Shown: positions 53,201 to 61,186 of the stretch, one piece after another
How the letters are laid out: the number at the start of each line of letters is the position of its first letter
How positions within the stretch are numbered: position 1 is the stretch's first letter
Source of the DNA: Arthrobacter sp. C2
GTDB taxonomy: Bacteria > Actinomycetota > Actinomycetes > Actinomycetales > Micrococcaceae
Length of the DNA: 64,000 nt
Direction: 5' to 3'
Assembly (NCBI GenBank): GCA_024207135.1
Contig: CP042428.1
Location: forward strand, 3,782,001 to 3,846,000
Position numbers and translations under genes: made by a program
Notes under the pieces: model-generated
Seen by the model: the letters and a program-made list of their open reading frames with translations, nothing else
Databases searched by the model: none
What the model was told of the DNA's origin: nothing

Positions 53201-53542
53201 CAGGGCGCTCCAGGTGGCGCCGGGGCGCTGGTACAGGGTCCCGGCCTCGGTCTTGAAGCGGCGCCCGCGCATGTACGAGTAGGTGGTGCGGCGGTCCTTG
53301 CGGGTTGAGGCCTCGTGCGCGGATTCGTTGAGCCGCGGGGCGGCATGGAAGATGTGCCCGATGCCGTCGAACAGGGTCGACTTGCCCACGCCGGGGTGCC
53401 CGGTGAGCAGCGTTCCGGCGCGGTCCACGTACAGGGTGTGCCGGCCGTGGAAGGTGCCCCAGTTGATGACCTGGATCTGGGTGAGTCGGTGCTGTCCGGG
53501 GTTCAACGCATCGGAGAGCGGGAGGGTCATTTCAATGCTCAT
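50219..53542 (-). CDS. jetC: Wadjet/MksB-like SMC ATPase JetC
   Basis: 1107 residues. Walker A GHPGVGKST is at 48-56 in the N-terminal head; long Ala/Glu-rich coiled-coil arms flank a central hinge region. The C-terminal head has LSGGEGQRF (about 1000) and Walker B TVMIDEAF (about 1030). Such ATPases work with a kleisin (JetA/MksF) and a winged-helix partner (JetB/MksE) to extrude DNA loops and, in Wadjet, target small circular DNA. The start overlaps jetB by 4 nt. The gene normally following, jetD, is not there. Confidence 0.87.
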   Translation of the reverse strand: MSIEMTLPLSDALNPGQHRLTQIQVINWGTFHGRHTLYVDRAGTLLTGHPGVGKSTLFDGIGHIFHAAPRLNESAHEASTRKDRRTTYSYMRGRRFKTEAGTLYQRPGATWSALALVYEDGLGSNVCIGAIFDLPANGLEGQVGKHYVMGDRVLDTAALEEHGARRFTPSSLQKSLPGFEAFDVHRAFAEKFRRRLGIDNDKAFSLLRTLQNGKGLDKGVNQFFRYEVLEIPATIKAAAGAIEDFSHLRGIHRQLEEARAQRDALASVPEQKLRHDELNAELATLNALVSTQLPAYGAQLATRALQGETGTLTAAVEANSALIEESAARKETLEAKVSSLNEQHEAGGGAGLALLEREAQAARRNLADREAVLSTLRENFEAVGLNFTFTASGLQAMRRQAAVSAENLASIAKDARTMEYEAMASVMNLKDRAKKLRLQIDSYAKRGSNIDDRSIAARRAIAASTNLDLEDLPFAGELIDLSPSHGQWRPSAEKALRSLATTLLVKGEDIKSVTRAIDSLSGLGRIRWMDISKTPREVVSGPGDLVGKLDFKHSEAGIWLRAKIAADYPLACVESDAGLHIHDKAISLAGTIKTGSGTFERDTRGVAASDYLLGFTNAEKISELETKLAALEAETTRAAAVADDRSAAKDQLAAKLALLGSLAGDDRSFASLDASGALNTLQDLEARMAEALSKSGDLSHVRRSLEAARAELEECVGTLAVARAEATTLASALDRAQNALRAASVRETTTEAWAVEKLAASEQLAPLIKRLDEGAAMSTTELEAALNALALALSESGAELKREAYTLEASLKDTFKAFAREFGNSAAASYGTSVESAEHYVALHQGIIEQGLPQHEEEFREYFSNRSYERFSDLLQLLEEERRSIAERISPLNQILADVTFEHGSRLALEVATTVPDEARAFRQALKEALAGAYSSRGAGTLSESYKALEALVDALDDSSRAAWRDTVLDVRQHVTISCNEHKPNGEVETGLEPGTLSGGEGQRFTSFIMGAALAYQLGFATAGFTAYGTVMIDEAFIQANSEYAAAGINALQEFGFQLLLAAPEDKIDLSRHLGSVCDIIKHPESNVSGFVASGRSPAVATSIILR

Positions 53543-54198
53543 GGCTCTTCTGTCTCCAGCTCGAATTCGTCGGTGTCATCGGTGCCCACGCGCTCGATGG
53601 CCTTGATGTAGTCGGGGATTTCCTCGATCGCGGCAAAGGGCAGGGCCAGGGCCAGCGCACCGGAGACCTTGTACTCGTCGGCCAGCTCGGTGGGCAGGAT
53701 GAGCTTGAGGTTCAGCAGCCGGGTCAGGGCCGCATCGGTGTTCTCCTCGAGTTTCTTGTCATCGGTGTCCCCGGGCACACGGTGCTCGAGCAGGATTTCG
53801 CGGGCGGCCGCGCGGGTGATCACGGCGTCGGTCCCGGATCCCGCGTGGCGTTCCAGCAGCAGGCGCAGGCGCAGGGCCAGCAGCGTTTCCTCGCGCTTCA
53901 GGGCCCGGCGCGGGGCGATCGCGGTGGTGTGCGCGGCCTCCAGGTCCACCGGGGCCAGCAGCGCGATCTTGCGGTTGGCATCGACCTCGAGCACCAGGAA
54001 GATCTCCGCGACGTAGGCTGCGATGTCGGCCCGCCGGTCCAGCAGCAGCTGCCAGAGCCGCGGGTCGGCGACCCCGTCCAGGTAGGGACCGCGCAGCAGG
54101 CGCACCAGCAGCTGGCGCAGCGGCAGTTCGAAGGAACCCGTGTCGCCGGTGAAGAGGCGGCGTTCATCGACGGCGCCGGATGGAAGTGTGCTGCTCAT
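53539..54198 (-). CDS. jetB: DUF4194 protein JetB (MksE-like)
   Basis: 219 residues of the DUF4194/MksE winged-helix family. The region from about 35 to 185 shows LRQLLVRLLRGPYLDG, then an EETLLALRLRLLLERHA helix and a Leu-rich end. The acidic C-terminal tail (ELETEEP) is typical. It bridges the kleisin-like JetA and the JetC ATPase. It overlaps jetA upstream and jetC downstream by 4 nt each, so the three subunits are made in step. Confidence 0.85.
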   Translation of the reverse strand: MSSTLPSGAVDERRLFTGDTGSFELPLRQLLVRLLRGPYLDGVADPRLWQLLLDRRADIAAYVAEIFLVLEVDANRKIALLAPVDLEAAHTTAIAPRRALKREETLLALRLRLLLERHAGSGTDAVITRAAAREILLEHRVPGDTDDKKLEENTDAALTRLLNLKLILPTELADEYKVSGALALALPFAAIEEIPDYIKAIERVGTDDTDEFELETEEP

Positions 54199-55652
54199 GC
54201 GGGATCCTTCGTAAAGCTCATGGACGGCACCAACGCGGTGCGTGTGGCGCCGTTGACCTGGATGAAGCTGATTTCCTCGAGGGAGGATTCGTCGATCGAA
54301 TCCCCGCCGTTGCGAGCCGTCTCGATCAGGTACCTGATGGTGTTCAGGTGCCGGTGTTCCGCGGACAGCGTCTCGTACGTGTCCCGCAACCCCACGGAAC
54401 CGCCGGCCTTGGCCCGGGAGGAAGCAATCGCCTGGTGCAGCGCCGGGATGTCCGGGGCGGGGGTGGAGGGGGTGCGGCGGATGTCGGCGACCGAGAGCGG
54501 CGGCGGGGCAGCCAGCTTGGGCGGGGCGACATGTTCGTCCGGGTCGTAGATGCCCAGCGCGGCAATGGAGGTGAAGCGCGGGGCATAGAGCCGGATCGGG
54601 GCCACCGGCGTGCGCGAGTGCAGCACGCGGGAGGAGGACACCGCGATCTCCGCGGCCCGCACGGCCTCGCGCAGGATCGCCGCCTCCTTGAACTCGGCCG
54701 ATTGCACGTAGGCGTGCAAGGACTCGGAGAGCCGGCCGTAGGACTGGTGGACCTCGGAGGCCTGGCGGCGCAGCTCGCGCAGCATGTTGGCCAGGGTGTG
54801 GCGTTCCTGCGCGTCCAGCGCGTCGACGAAGTCGCGTTCGAGCACCTCGTTGACGGCCTCGCGGAAGCGCGCCTGCGCCTCGGGGGAGTTCAGGAACTCG
54901 GTGAAGCCGCGGAAGGTTTCGCCCTGCGGGGTGCTGCGCAGCTGCTTGTCGCCCTCGAGCACCGCGCCGACCGCGACGCCTTTCACGGAGGAGGATTCCA
55001 TGATTTCCCCGCGCAGCGCGTGGAGCATCTCCTGGACCCCGTCGCGCATGCGCTTGAAATCGGCCGGCAGCCCGGAAGCCATGTCGAGCACCGAGCGGGT
55101 CGCGGCCAGTGCGCCCTCCCGGGGCAGCACCGCCGGGGTGGTGCCGTCGCGCAGCGAGGCGATCTTCTCCTGGCGCTGCGCGATCTCCGCCTCCAGCGCG
55201 CGGATGCGCGCGGCCGGGTCCGGGTCGGTCTCGTGGGCCAGGGATTCGAGGGACGTGAGCAGGGTGTTCAACCGGGAGGAGTTCAGGTTGGTGCGGTCCC
55301 CGGAGAAGTCCGAGAGGAACTTCAGCACGCGGGCGGTCTGCGCTGTCGGTTCGTAGACGAAGTGCCCGTCGACCAGCGGGCGGGCCAGGAACTGGTTGCG
55401 CACCCAGGCATCGGCGTATTGGGCGGCGGTCATCGAGTCGTTGAAGGCCGGGTCCTCGGAACGCACGACCTTGAGGAAGGATTCGAGGGAGGCATGGAAG
55501 ACCTCCAGCCCGACGCGGGGCTTGGCGCTGGTGAATTCGGCGCGCAGGAAGGCCACGGCCCAGGGTGCGGTGGAGAGCAATTTCCAGGCGGCGGACGACC
55601 TGAATTGTTGCGTCTGACTCCACAGCGGGCTCGCCTGGTGGGTAGGTCGCAT
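54195..55652 (-). CDS. jetA: DUF3375 kleisin-like protein JetA (MksF-like)
   Basis: 485 residues of the DUF3375 family, the kleisin-like subunit of type I Wadjet. Family traits include APWAVAFLRAEFTSAKPRVGLEVFHASLESFL, YADAWVRNQFLARPLVDGHFVYEPT and a long coiled-coil beginning RIRALEAEIAQRQEKIASLRDG. ATG 55652 with AAAGGA upstream marks the family start; the frame is open to 55889, but that part overlaps the divergent lipoprotein gene. It is the first gene of the jetABC operon. Confidence 0.87.
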   Translation of the reverse strand: MRPTHQASPLWSQTQQFRSSAAWKLLSTAPWAVAFLRAEFTSAKPRVGLEVFHASLESFLKVVRSEDPAFNDSMTAAQYADAWVRNQFLARPLVDGHFVYEPTAQTARVLKFLSDFSGDRTNLNSSRLNTLLTSLESLAHETDPDPAARIRALEAEIAQRQEKIASLRDGTTPAVLPREGALAATRSVLDMASGLPADFKRMRDGVQEMLHALRGEIMESSSVKGVAVGAVLEGDKQLRSTPQGETFRGFTEFLNSPEAQARFREAVNEVLERDFVDALDAQERHTLANMLRELRRQASEVHQSYGRLSESLHAYVQSAEFKEAAILREAVRAAEIAVSSSRVLHSRTPVAPIRLYAPRFTSIAALGIYDPDEHVAPPKLAAPPPLSVADIRRTPSTPAPDIPALHQAIASSRAKAGGSVGLRDTYETLSAEHRHLNTIRYLIETARNGGDSIDESSLEEISFIQVNGATRTALVPSMSFTKDPA

Positions 55653-55812
55653 CACGGTCCTTTTGCTGGGGATTGACCAAACAATCCTAGTCCATCGGCG
55701 CGCCCGTTTAAGGTTGCCCCCAATCTGGGTAAGGTCGTTTGAACCACACCGGTGACCCGAGGCGCGAGGGACTGTCCATCCCCGCACCGGGACGAAAAGT
55801 GAGGGGCACGCC

Positions 55813-57120
55813 ATGAAACTTCGGATACGCCTGGCCGCAGCCGCGGCCCTCTTGACTGCCTCGGGGCTGGTCCTGGCGGGGTGCACCACCCCGCCCTACA
55901 TGCCCCCGAGCCAGTACGACCCCACGTCCGTGGGCTCTGCCCCGCAATCATTGGTTTCCCCCAGCGAACACGCCGAGGGGCCCACCGAGGCCGAACGGAT
56001 CGAGCAGGCCAAGGCCCTGGCCGCCGGCTACGACTATGCGGCGGCGAAAAAGGCGCTGGCCGGGTTGGAGGGGGCCGAGGCCGAGGCGGCACTGGCGGAC
56101 ATCGAGGCCGCCGCAGCCAAGACTGTGGTGTGGGAAGACAACTCGAAGATCTCCCACCTCTTCGTCCACTCCCTGGTGGTTGACACCAAGCGGGCCTTCG
56201 ACGGGGATTCCAAGGAGCAGGGCTACCTCGACTACATGGTCACCCTGGACGAATTCAAGAAGATCCTCGCGGAGCTCTACGCACGCGACTACGTCTTGGT
56301 GAACCCGGCGGACATCGCGTCCCTGGATGCCAACGGGAAGATGAAGTACAGGGACATCCACCTGCCCAAGGGCAAGAAGCCGCTGGTGCTCTCCGAGGAC
56401 GACGTCAGCTACTACGAATACATGAAGGGTGACGGGTTCGCCTCTAAGCTGCTGATCGATGACGACGGCAAGGTCACGAACGAATACGTGGATGCGGCGG
56501 GCAAGAAGCACCTCGGCGCCTACGACATGCCCCCGGTGGTTGACGAGTTCGTTCAGAAGCACCCTGACTTTTCCTACCGCGGGGCCAAGGGCATCCTCGC
56601 CTTGACCGGCTACAACGGCGTGCTGGGCTACCGCACCTCGAAGAGCGAGTACCCGGATTCGAAGTCCCTGGATGCGGACATCGCCACGGCCACCGAGGTC
56701 GCCACCGCGCTGAAAAAGGACGGGTGGGTCTTTGCCTCGCACGCCTGGGGACACATCAACATGACCACAAGCTCGATCCGGCGGATCAAGCACGACCTGT
56801 TGCTGTGGGATGAAGAGGTGCGCCCCATCCTCGGGGACACCGACCAGTTCATCTACCCCTTCGGTGCCGATATCTCCGGGGTCCCGAAGTACAAGGGCAC
56901 GAAGTACGACATGCTCAAGAAGGACGGGTTCGACTTCTTCTACGGCGTCGACGGGACCACCCCGGCCTGGATGCAGAAGGGCGATGGCTACCTGCGCCAG
57001 GCGCGCATCAACATCGACGGGCTGCAATTCGCCAAGGAACACCGCGGGGACCGGCCCGTGCTGAAGCACTTCTTCGACGTCAAGGACGTCATCGACCCCG
57101 ACCGGCCCACATCGAAGTAG
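55813..57120 (+). CDS. Lipoprotein with polysaccharide-deacetylase-like domain
   Basis: 435 residues. A lipoprotein signal ends at LAGC (Cys about 24), and a helical Ala/Glu-rich stretch (50-100) follows. From about 115 the NodB-like fold reads VTLDEFKKILAEL, LVLSEDDVSYYEY (the Asp pair) and ASHAWGHINMT (the HxxxH metal site), ending in FIYPFGAD. This suggests a surface-anchored deacetylase acting on cell-wall or extracellular glycans. GAGGGG precedes the ATG. It is divergent from jetA with a 160-bp gap. Confidence 0.83.
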   Translation: MKLRIRLAAAAALLTASGLVLAGCTTPPYMPPSQYDPTSVGSAPQSLVSPSEHAEGPTEAERIEQAKALAAGYDYAAAKKALAGLEGAEAEAALADIEAAAAKTVVWEDNSKISHLFVHSLVVDTKRAFDGDSKEQGYLDYMVTLDEFKKILAELYARDYVLVNPADIASLDANGKMKYRDIHLPKGKKPLVLSEDDVSYYEYMKGDGFASKLLIDDDGKVTNEYVDAAGKKHLGAYDMPPVVDEFVQKHPDFSYRGAKGILALTGYNGVLGYRTSKSEYPDSKSLDADIATATEVATALKKDGWVFASHAWGHINMTTSSIRRIKHDLLLWDEEVRPILGDTDQFIYPFGADISGVPKYKGTKYDMLKKDGFDFFYGVDGTTPAWMQKGDGYLRQARINIDGLQFAKEHRGDRPVLKHFFDVKDVIDPDRPTSK

Positions 57121-57129
57121 CCGCCGGGG

Positions 57130-57996
57130 CTAGAAGTTTGCTGTCATTGGCTCGTTTTCTGTGGGGCCACTCGTAAGGGAGGCACCGTGGACACCGATCA
57201 CGCCCTTATCCTTCATGAAAAACACATCGTAAGTAACCTGCACCGGCTTGGAATAAGAAGTCTTGTCTTTGGTGAGCTTCAAATCGACGTAGGCCTCGAC
57301 AGTGACGGTGGCACCATCAATCTCGGTTTCGGACTTGGACGAATCGAGGAAGTCGCCTTTGTCGTACGAGTTGGCTGAGGTCAACTTAACCGTCGGGTTG
57401 AGGAAGCGGCTGGAGTCCTTCGCCTGGTAAATCTCGTATCCGGAGAAGTAGTTCAAAGATGGCTCAGCCCATACAACGAGTCCGTTTTCGCTCACTGGAC
57501 CGTCAAAAAGTGATGCCCACTCCTTGGCACCACCCCGGTCCTGATCCGACTTAGTAAGCCGCTTGCTGAAGCCTTCCATTTGAGCTGCAATATCCTCCTT
57601 GTTTCCACCGATGGCAGGGCCCGAAAGGATGTCAACGAACACGAAGTCCACTGCCGTGAGCTGTGCCTTGGCCATGTCAGCTTCAGTCCATGATTTGCCG
57701 GTGCTCGTCCACAGAGTGGGGTCGAATGTTGCGAAGTCCGACTCCTTGTCGGCACCCAGTTCAACGTACTGGCCCGCTTTATTCTTCGAAATCTTGGTGT
57801 AGACCAGGCCCTCACCAAGGTTGTCAGGGTCGGTCTTCTGCACAAGCTCGATCGGGGTGGGCACCTTCTCGGATGCTGAGGCTGAAGTTGTTGGGGATTC
57901 CTCTGGCGTTGCAGCCCCGGTGGCAGCACAGCCAGCGAAAAGCATGGTGCCGGCAAAAGAAAGAGCCAGGATGGGCAGGATACGAGGTGTTTTCAA
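57130..57996 (-). CDS. Lipoprotein of unknown function
   Basis: About 288 residues. A lipoprotein signal ends in LFAGC and is followed by a Thr/Ser/Pro-rich linker. The mature part is beta-rich with no recognised family. TTG 57996 with AAAGG seven bases upstream gives a standard signal peptide; TTG 58011 is the alternative. Base composition is lower in GC than the neighbours. The gene ends 9 bp from the convergent deacetylase-like gene. Confidence 0.75.
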   Translation of the reverse strand: MKTPRILPILALSFAGTMLFAGCAATGAATPEESPTTSASASEKVPTPIELVQKTDPDNLGEGLVYTKISKNKAGQYVELGADKESDFATFDPTLWTSTGKSWTEADMAKAQLTAVDFVFVDILSGPAIGGNKEDIAAQMEGFSKRLTKSDQDRGGAKEWASLFDGPVSENGLVVWAEPSLNYFSGYEIYQAKDSSRFLNPTVKLTSANSYDKGDFLDSSKSETEIDGATVTVEAYVDLKLTKDKTSYSKPVQVTYDVFFMKDKGVIGVHGASLTSGPTENEPMTANF

Positions 57997-58140
57997 AGTG
58001 ATGCCTTTCAATGACGATGCTGCGTTGATTCAATAAATGCGGGTCAGCTAAATTATTTGAGAAATAGGACGCTATCCATCGTCGAGGTACGGCTTGGTTC
58101 AACCGACCCTGATCCACTTGCAGTGGAGGCACTCGCACGA

Positions 58141-58194
58141 CTGCCATCCAAAAGCGTCCGTGACGAGTGCTCCACGGGTGCTTTTGGATGGCAG
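58141..58194 (-). terminator. Nested hairpin between two lipoprotein genes
   Basis: CTGCCATCCAAAAGC (58141-58155) pairs exactly with 58180-58194, and an inner CCGTG/CACGG stem sits within. It directly follows the stop of the 58202-59197 gene (minus strand) and probably ends that transcript. Confidence 0.65.
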
Positions 58195-58201
58195 CGAGGG
58201 G

Positions 58202-59197
58202 TTACCTCATCGAGAATTCAAAGGTGCCGCCAGTGCTTTCGACGTTGCAGTGCCCAGGCTGGGTAGGACCGGGCAACATGCAGGCGCCGACCCCCGTGAG
58301 TTCCACCGCGCCGGTGTGGATGGGTTGCTTGAGCAGCCGCGTCAACAAGGTCTTGGCCTCATCGCAGGAGAGCCCCGAGTCGCCCAGCTCGTAGGTGAAC
58401 TTGGCACCGGCGCATCGGCCAGTAGTTGCTGATTCCGAGCCGGCCGGAACTACGTCCTTGAGCTGCTTGAACGAGAGCATTGCCTTCTTGAGCTGGGAGT
58501 ACTCCTCCGTCTTGGCATACGCCTTGAAGCGCTCGGCGCCCTTCACCGAATCGGCTACGCCGGGAAGCACAGACTTACTGGTCAGTGCGGCGCTGAACTC
58601 GCCCGAACCGCCGGCGTAAATGAGACTTTCGAGCCTGTCTCCCCAGGTCTCGGCAGAATCGCTATCAAGCGCCGTGAGCATCATTTCTGCCTGGTCCGCC
58701 TGGCCATCGTAGGAAAGGAATTCATAGTTCAGGCCCCCGAACTCGCCATCACCCGCTGAATCGAAAACCGTATTCTTTGCCAGTCCGGCCAAGGGGACGA
58801 TGTCCCAGATTTCTTCACCACCGGTGCGGATCTCCGCAAGCTGTCGGCCGTCGGCTGCAACGATCTTGAAGCTTGCGGTACTGTCCTTGTGAACCTGGGC
58901 GGCAACATTGGTGAGCTTCTCGAGCTTCCAGTCTGAAGGCATCGTTATCTGGAAGTGGGCGTTGGCGATCTTGTGCGTTTCCAGCGTCGCCTTGGTGGGG
59001 CTGGGTGGACTGCTCTCTATCGCCTCTGGAGTCGACGGCCTGCTCGAAGCTTCTGTCACGGACGCCGGTGCCGCCGATGGCGGCACCGTGGTTCCTGGCG
59101 ACGTAGCCGCCTGGCCGCACCCGGTGAGCAGCAGGGCTGCCGAAATCGCCATACCCGCCCACATGGTCATTTTCGGGCGCGTGCTGAGTCTGCCCAT
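58202..59197 (-). CDS. Lipoprotein of unknown function
   Basis: 331 residues. The lipoprotein signal ends in LLTGC (Cys about 27), followed by a Ser/Pro/Thr-rich linker to about residue 70. The mature domain begins with FQITMPSDWKLEK, reminiscent of PsbP/LpqN-like alpha-beta folds of actinobacterial lipoproteins. Four Cys in the last third (GRCAGAKF, LSCDEAK, GACMLPG, GHCNVES) could form disulfides. GGGGGA precedes the ATG. No function can be assigned. Confidence 0.77.
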   Translation of the reverse strand: MGRLSTRPKMTMWAGMAISAALLLTGCGQAATSPGTTVPPSAAPASVTEASSRPSTPEAIESSPPSPTKATLETHKIANAHFQITMPSDWKLEKLTNVAAQVHKDSTASFKIVAADGRQLAEIRTGGEEIWDIVPLAGLAKNTVFDSAGDGEFGGLNYEFLSYDGQADQAEMMLTALDSDSAETWGDRLESLIYAGGSGEFSAALTSKSVLPGVADSVKGAERFKAYAKTEEYSQLKKAMLSFKQLKDVVPAGSESATTGRCAGAKFTYELGDSGLSCDEAKTLLTRLLKQPIHTGAVELTGVGACMLPGPTQPGHCNVESTGGTFEFSMR

Positions 59198-59817
59198 ATG
59201 TATCCCCCAAGATTTAATGCGGTCTGAAGCATCTGGTGAGACCGCGAATTATTCCTAGTCTATCCGAGGGACTTACGCCTGCAGTGATCCCGATCATGTG
59301 TTGCTTTGAGAATACCTGAGCAGCACATGGCCGGTTAGCCCGAATTGCCTTTGGCAGCTCCTTGGCCTTTCGTTGGTGAGCTGGCGCAGACGGGCTGGTT
59401 CGTGATGCGATTCCAGGCCAAGCAGCCGAGGAAACGTAACCAAGGGTGTGCCGCATGGGGGTAGCGGAAGGTGAACCCGACCCGTTTGACCCGTAGTTGC
59501 CCGGTGCTGTCGGCACGGTGGGTGCATCGCAGGCAAGACTCGAAGTTGCTGATGGGATCATGGACCAGGGGCGTGGTCGGCGGTCGAAACCCTTTCTGGG
59601 ATGCTTCGCGTAGCCCATCCAACCTTCCGTGTGGACGACGGCGCCCGGTGCGACATTTTAGCCGCAAAGGGGGCTCTCTGGCTTTAGCGGTGGCGTCTTC
59701 GAATACGCGGGACCCCTGGACGACGGAATGGGAACCGATCCCCGAAAGGTGGACCGAATATTTCAGATCCACGGACTGTGGGAACCCCGGAGGTGCTCCC
59801 CAACGCTTTACGGCGGT
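59198..59817. other. About 620 bp without a supported gene
   Basis: A minus-strand frame at 59335-59772 could encode 145 residues with two Cys and many aromatic residues, but it has no recognisable family and no clear ribosome-binding site. No repeats, tRNA or insertion-sequence ends are visible. It may be a degraded gene. Confidence 0.4.
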
Positions 59818-60828
59818 TCAGTATTTTCCCTGTTGGACCGGCGCAAATTCCTCGGTGTCGATGGTCTTCTGCTGGTGGACGTTGTAGCGGTCCCCGGCGA
59901 TCGTGGACTGGTTGATGATCTCCCCGGCCTCGGCAAGCTCCGCGGGGGCCAGCGACAGCGACAGCGCCCCGAGGTTCTCGGCCAGGTGGTCGCCGCGTGT
60001 GGTGCCGGGAATGGCATGGACGTGATCGCCCTGCGTCAGCACCCAGGCCAGGGACAGTGCGGCGGCGGTGGTGCCCAGCCGGGTCGCCAGCAGGACCAGC
60101 CGGTCGACCAGTTCGAGGTTGTGCGCATAGTTCTGCGCCTCGAAGCGCGGCATGGAGTGGCGCATGTCCCCGGCCGGAAGCGAGGCGGTCTCGCGCAGGT
60201 TGCCCGAGAGGTATCCCCGGCACAGCGGCGAGAAGGCCACGAACGCGGTGCCCAGCTCCGCGCAGGCCTGGAGGGTCCCCAGTTCGGGATTCCGGGTGGC
60301 CAGCGAGTATTCGGTTTGCACCGCGGCGATCGGGTGCACCGCCTGGGCGGCGCGCAGGGTCGCGGCCGAGATCTCCGAGAGCCCGATGCCGCCGATCTTT
60401 CCGGCCGCCACGGCCTCGGCCAACGCGCCGACCGACTCCTGGACCGGGACGGCGGGGTCCAGTCGGTGCAGGTAGTAGAGGTCGATGTGCTCGGTCTGCA
60501 GCCGCTGCAGGGACGCATCCACCTGGGCCCGCAGGGTGTCGGGCCGCCCGTCGATCTTCCCGCGGCCCTCGACCAGGGACAGGCCGCCCTTGGACGCGAG
60601 GAAGTATTCGTCGCGGCGCTTTTTCAGGTGCTGCCCGATGAGGTTTTCGCTGCGGTGCCCGCCGTAGAGGGTGGCGGTGTCCAGGTGGTCGACCCCGGCA
60701 TCCAGCACCTCGTGCAGCAGCCGCCCGGCCTCGTCGTCGGTGGGGAAGTTGGAGTAGCCATGGGTGATGTTCATGGCGCCAAAACCCAGGGGGTTGACGT
60801 TTTTTCCGGCCAGTGCGCGCGTTGTCAT
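59818..60828 (-). CDS. Aldo/keto reductase
   Basis: 336 residues, a TIM-barrel oxidoreductase. The catalytic tetrad is readable: Asp in VDHLDTATLYG with its Tyr, Lys in FLASKGG, and His in LYYLHRLD. The C-terminal NADP-site block AIPGTTRGDHLAENLGAL fits the YghZ/YhdN-like AKR group. It reduces small aldehydes or ketones using NADPH. It stands alone, with no neighbours that suggest a substrate. Confidence 0.9.
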   Translation of the reverse strand: MTTRALAGKNVNPLGFGAMNITHGYSNFPTDDEAGRLLHEVLDAGVDHLDTATLYGGHRSENLIGQHLKKRRDEYFLASKGGLSLVEGRGKIDGRPDTLRAQVDASLQRLQTEHIDLYYLHRLDPAVPVQESVGALAEAVAAGKIGGIGLSEISAATLRAAQAVHPIAAVQTEYSLATRNPELGTLQACAELGTAFVAFSPLCRGYLSGNLRETASLPAGDMRHSMPRFEAQNYAHNLELVDRLVLLATRLGTTAAALSLAWVLTQGDHVHAIPGTTRGDHLAENLGALSLSLAPAELAEAGEIINQSTIAGDRYNVHQQKTIDTEEFAPVQQGKY

Positions 60829-60876
60829 GACTTCATTTCTAGCACGCGGGCACGGGCCGGCGGGGAATTTGCCGCC

Positions 60877-61098
60877 TCACGGCGTCACGGAAACCGTGCT
60901 TCCGGTGCCCGCAGCGACCGGCTCCGGATCACCGGCATGCTTCCGGTTGGGCACGGGCCCCAGATCGGTGCAGGGTAACCGGAAACCCGCAAGGTCCCAG
61001 GCCGGGGACTTGCGGTGCAGCTCGGCGGCCAGGGCCCTGCCGGCGATGGGGTTGGTGGTGAAGAAACGGCTGTGCGGCGCGGAATCGGCAATTATCAT
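60877..61098 (-). CDS. Small hypothetical protein
   Basis: 73 residues. GGAAGG nine bases before the ATG is a good ribosome-binding site. The peptide is moderately charged, without membrane segments or recognisable motifs (HSRFFTTNPIAGRALAAEL is a helix-like part). It sits between two minus-strand genes. It could be real or chance. Confidence 0.4.
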   Translation of the reverse strand: MIIADSAPHSRFFTTNPIAGRALAAELHRKSPAWDLAGFRLPCTDLGPVPNRKHAGDPEPVAAGTGSTVSVTP

Positions 61099-61186
61099 GC
61101 CCCCACCTTCCCCCGGGAAGATGGCGCAAAGGCGACGGGGGCATGAATTCGACGGGGCACCACGGGGTCGGACGGGCGGACGGCTT

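Noticed and set aside
50108-53308. 1066-codon plus-strand frame opposite jetC
   Set aside because: The translation is low-complexity Gly/Leu/Arg/Gln without any family pattern, while the minus strand encodes an SMC ATPase with complete nucleotide-binding motifs.
59335-59772. 145-codon minus-strand ORF as a real gene
   Set aside because: No ribosome-binding site, no recognisable family and an irregular composition; kept only as part of the gene-poor stretch.
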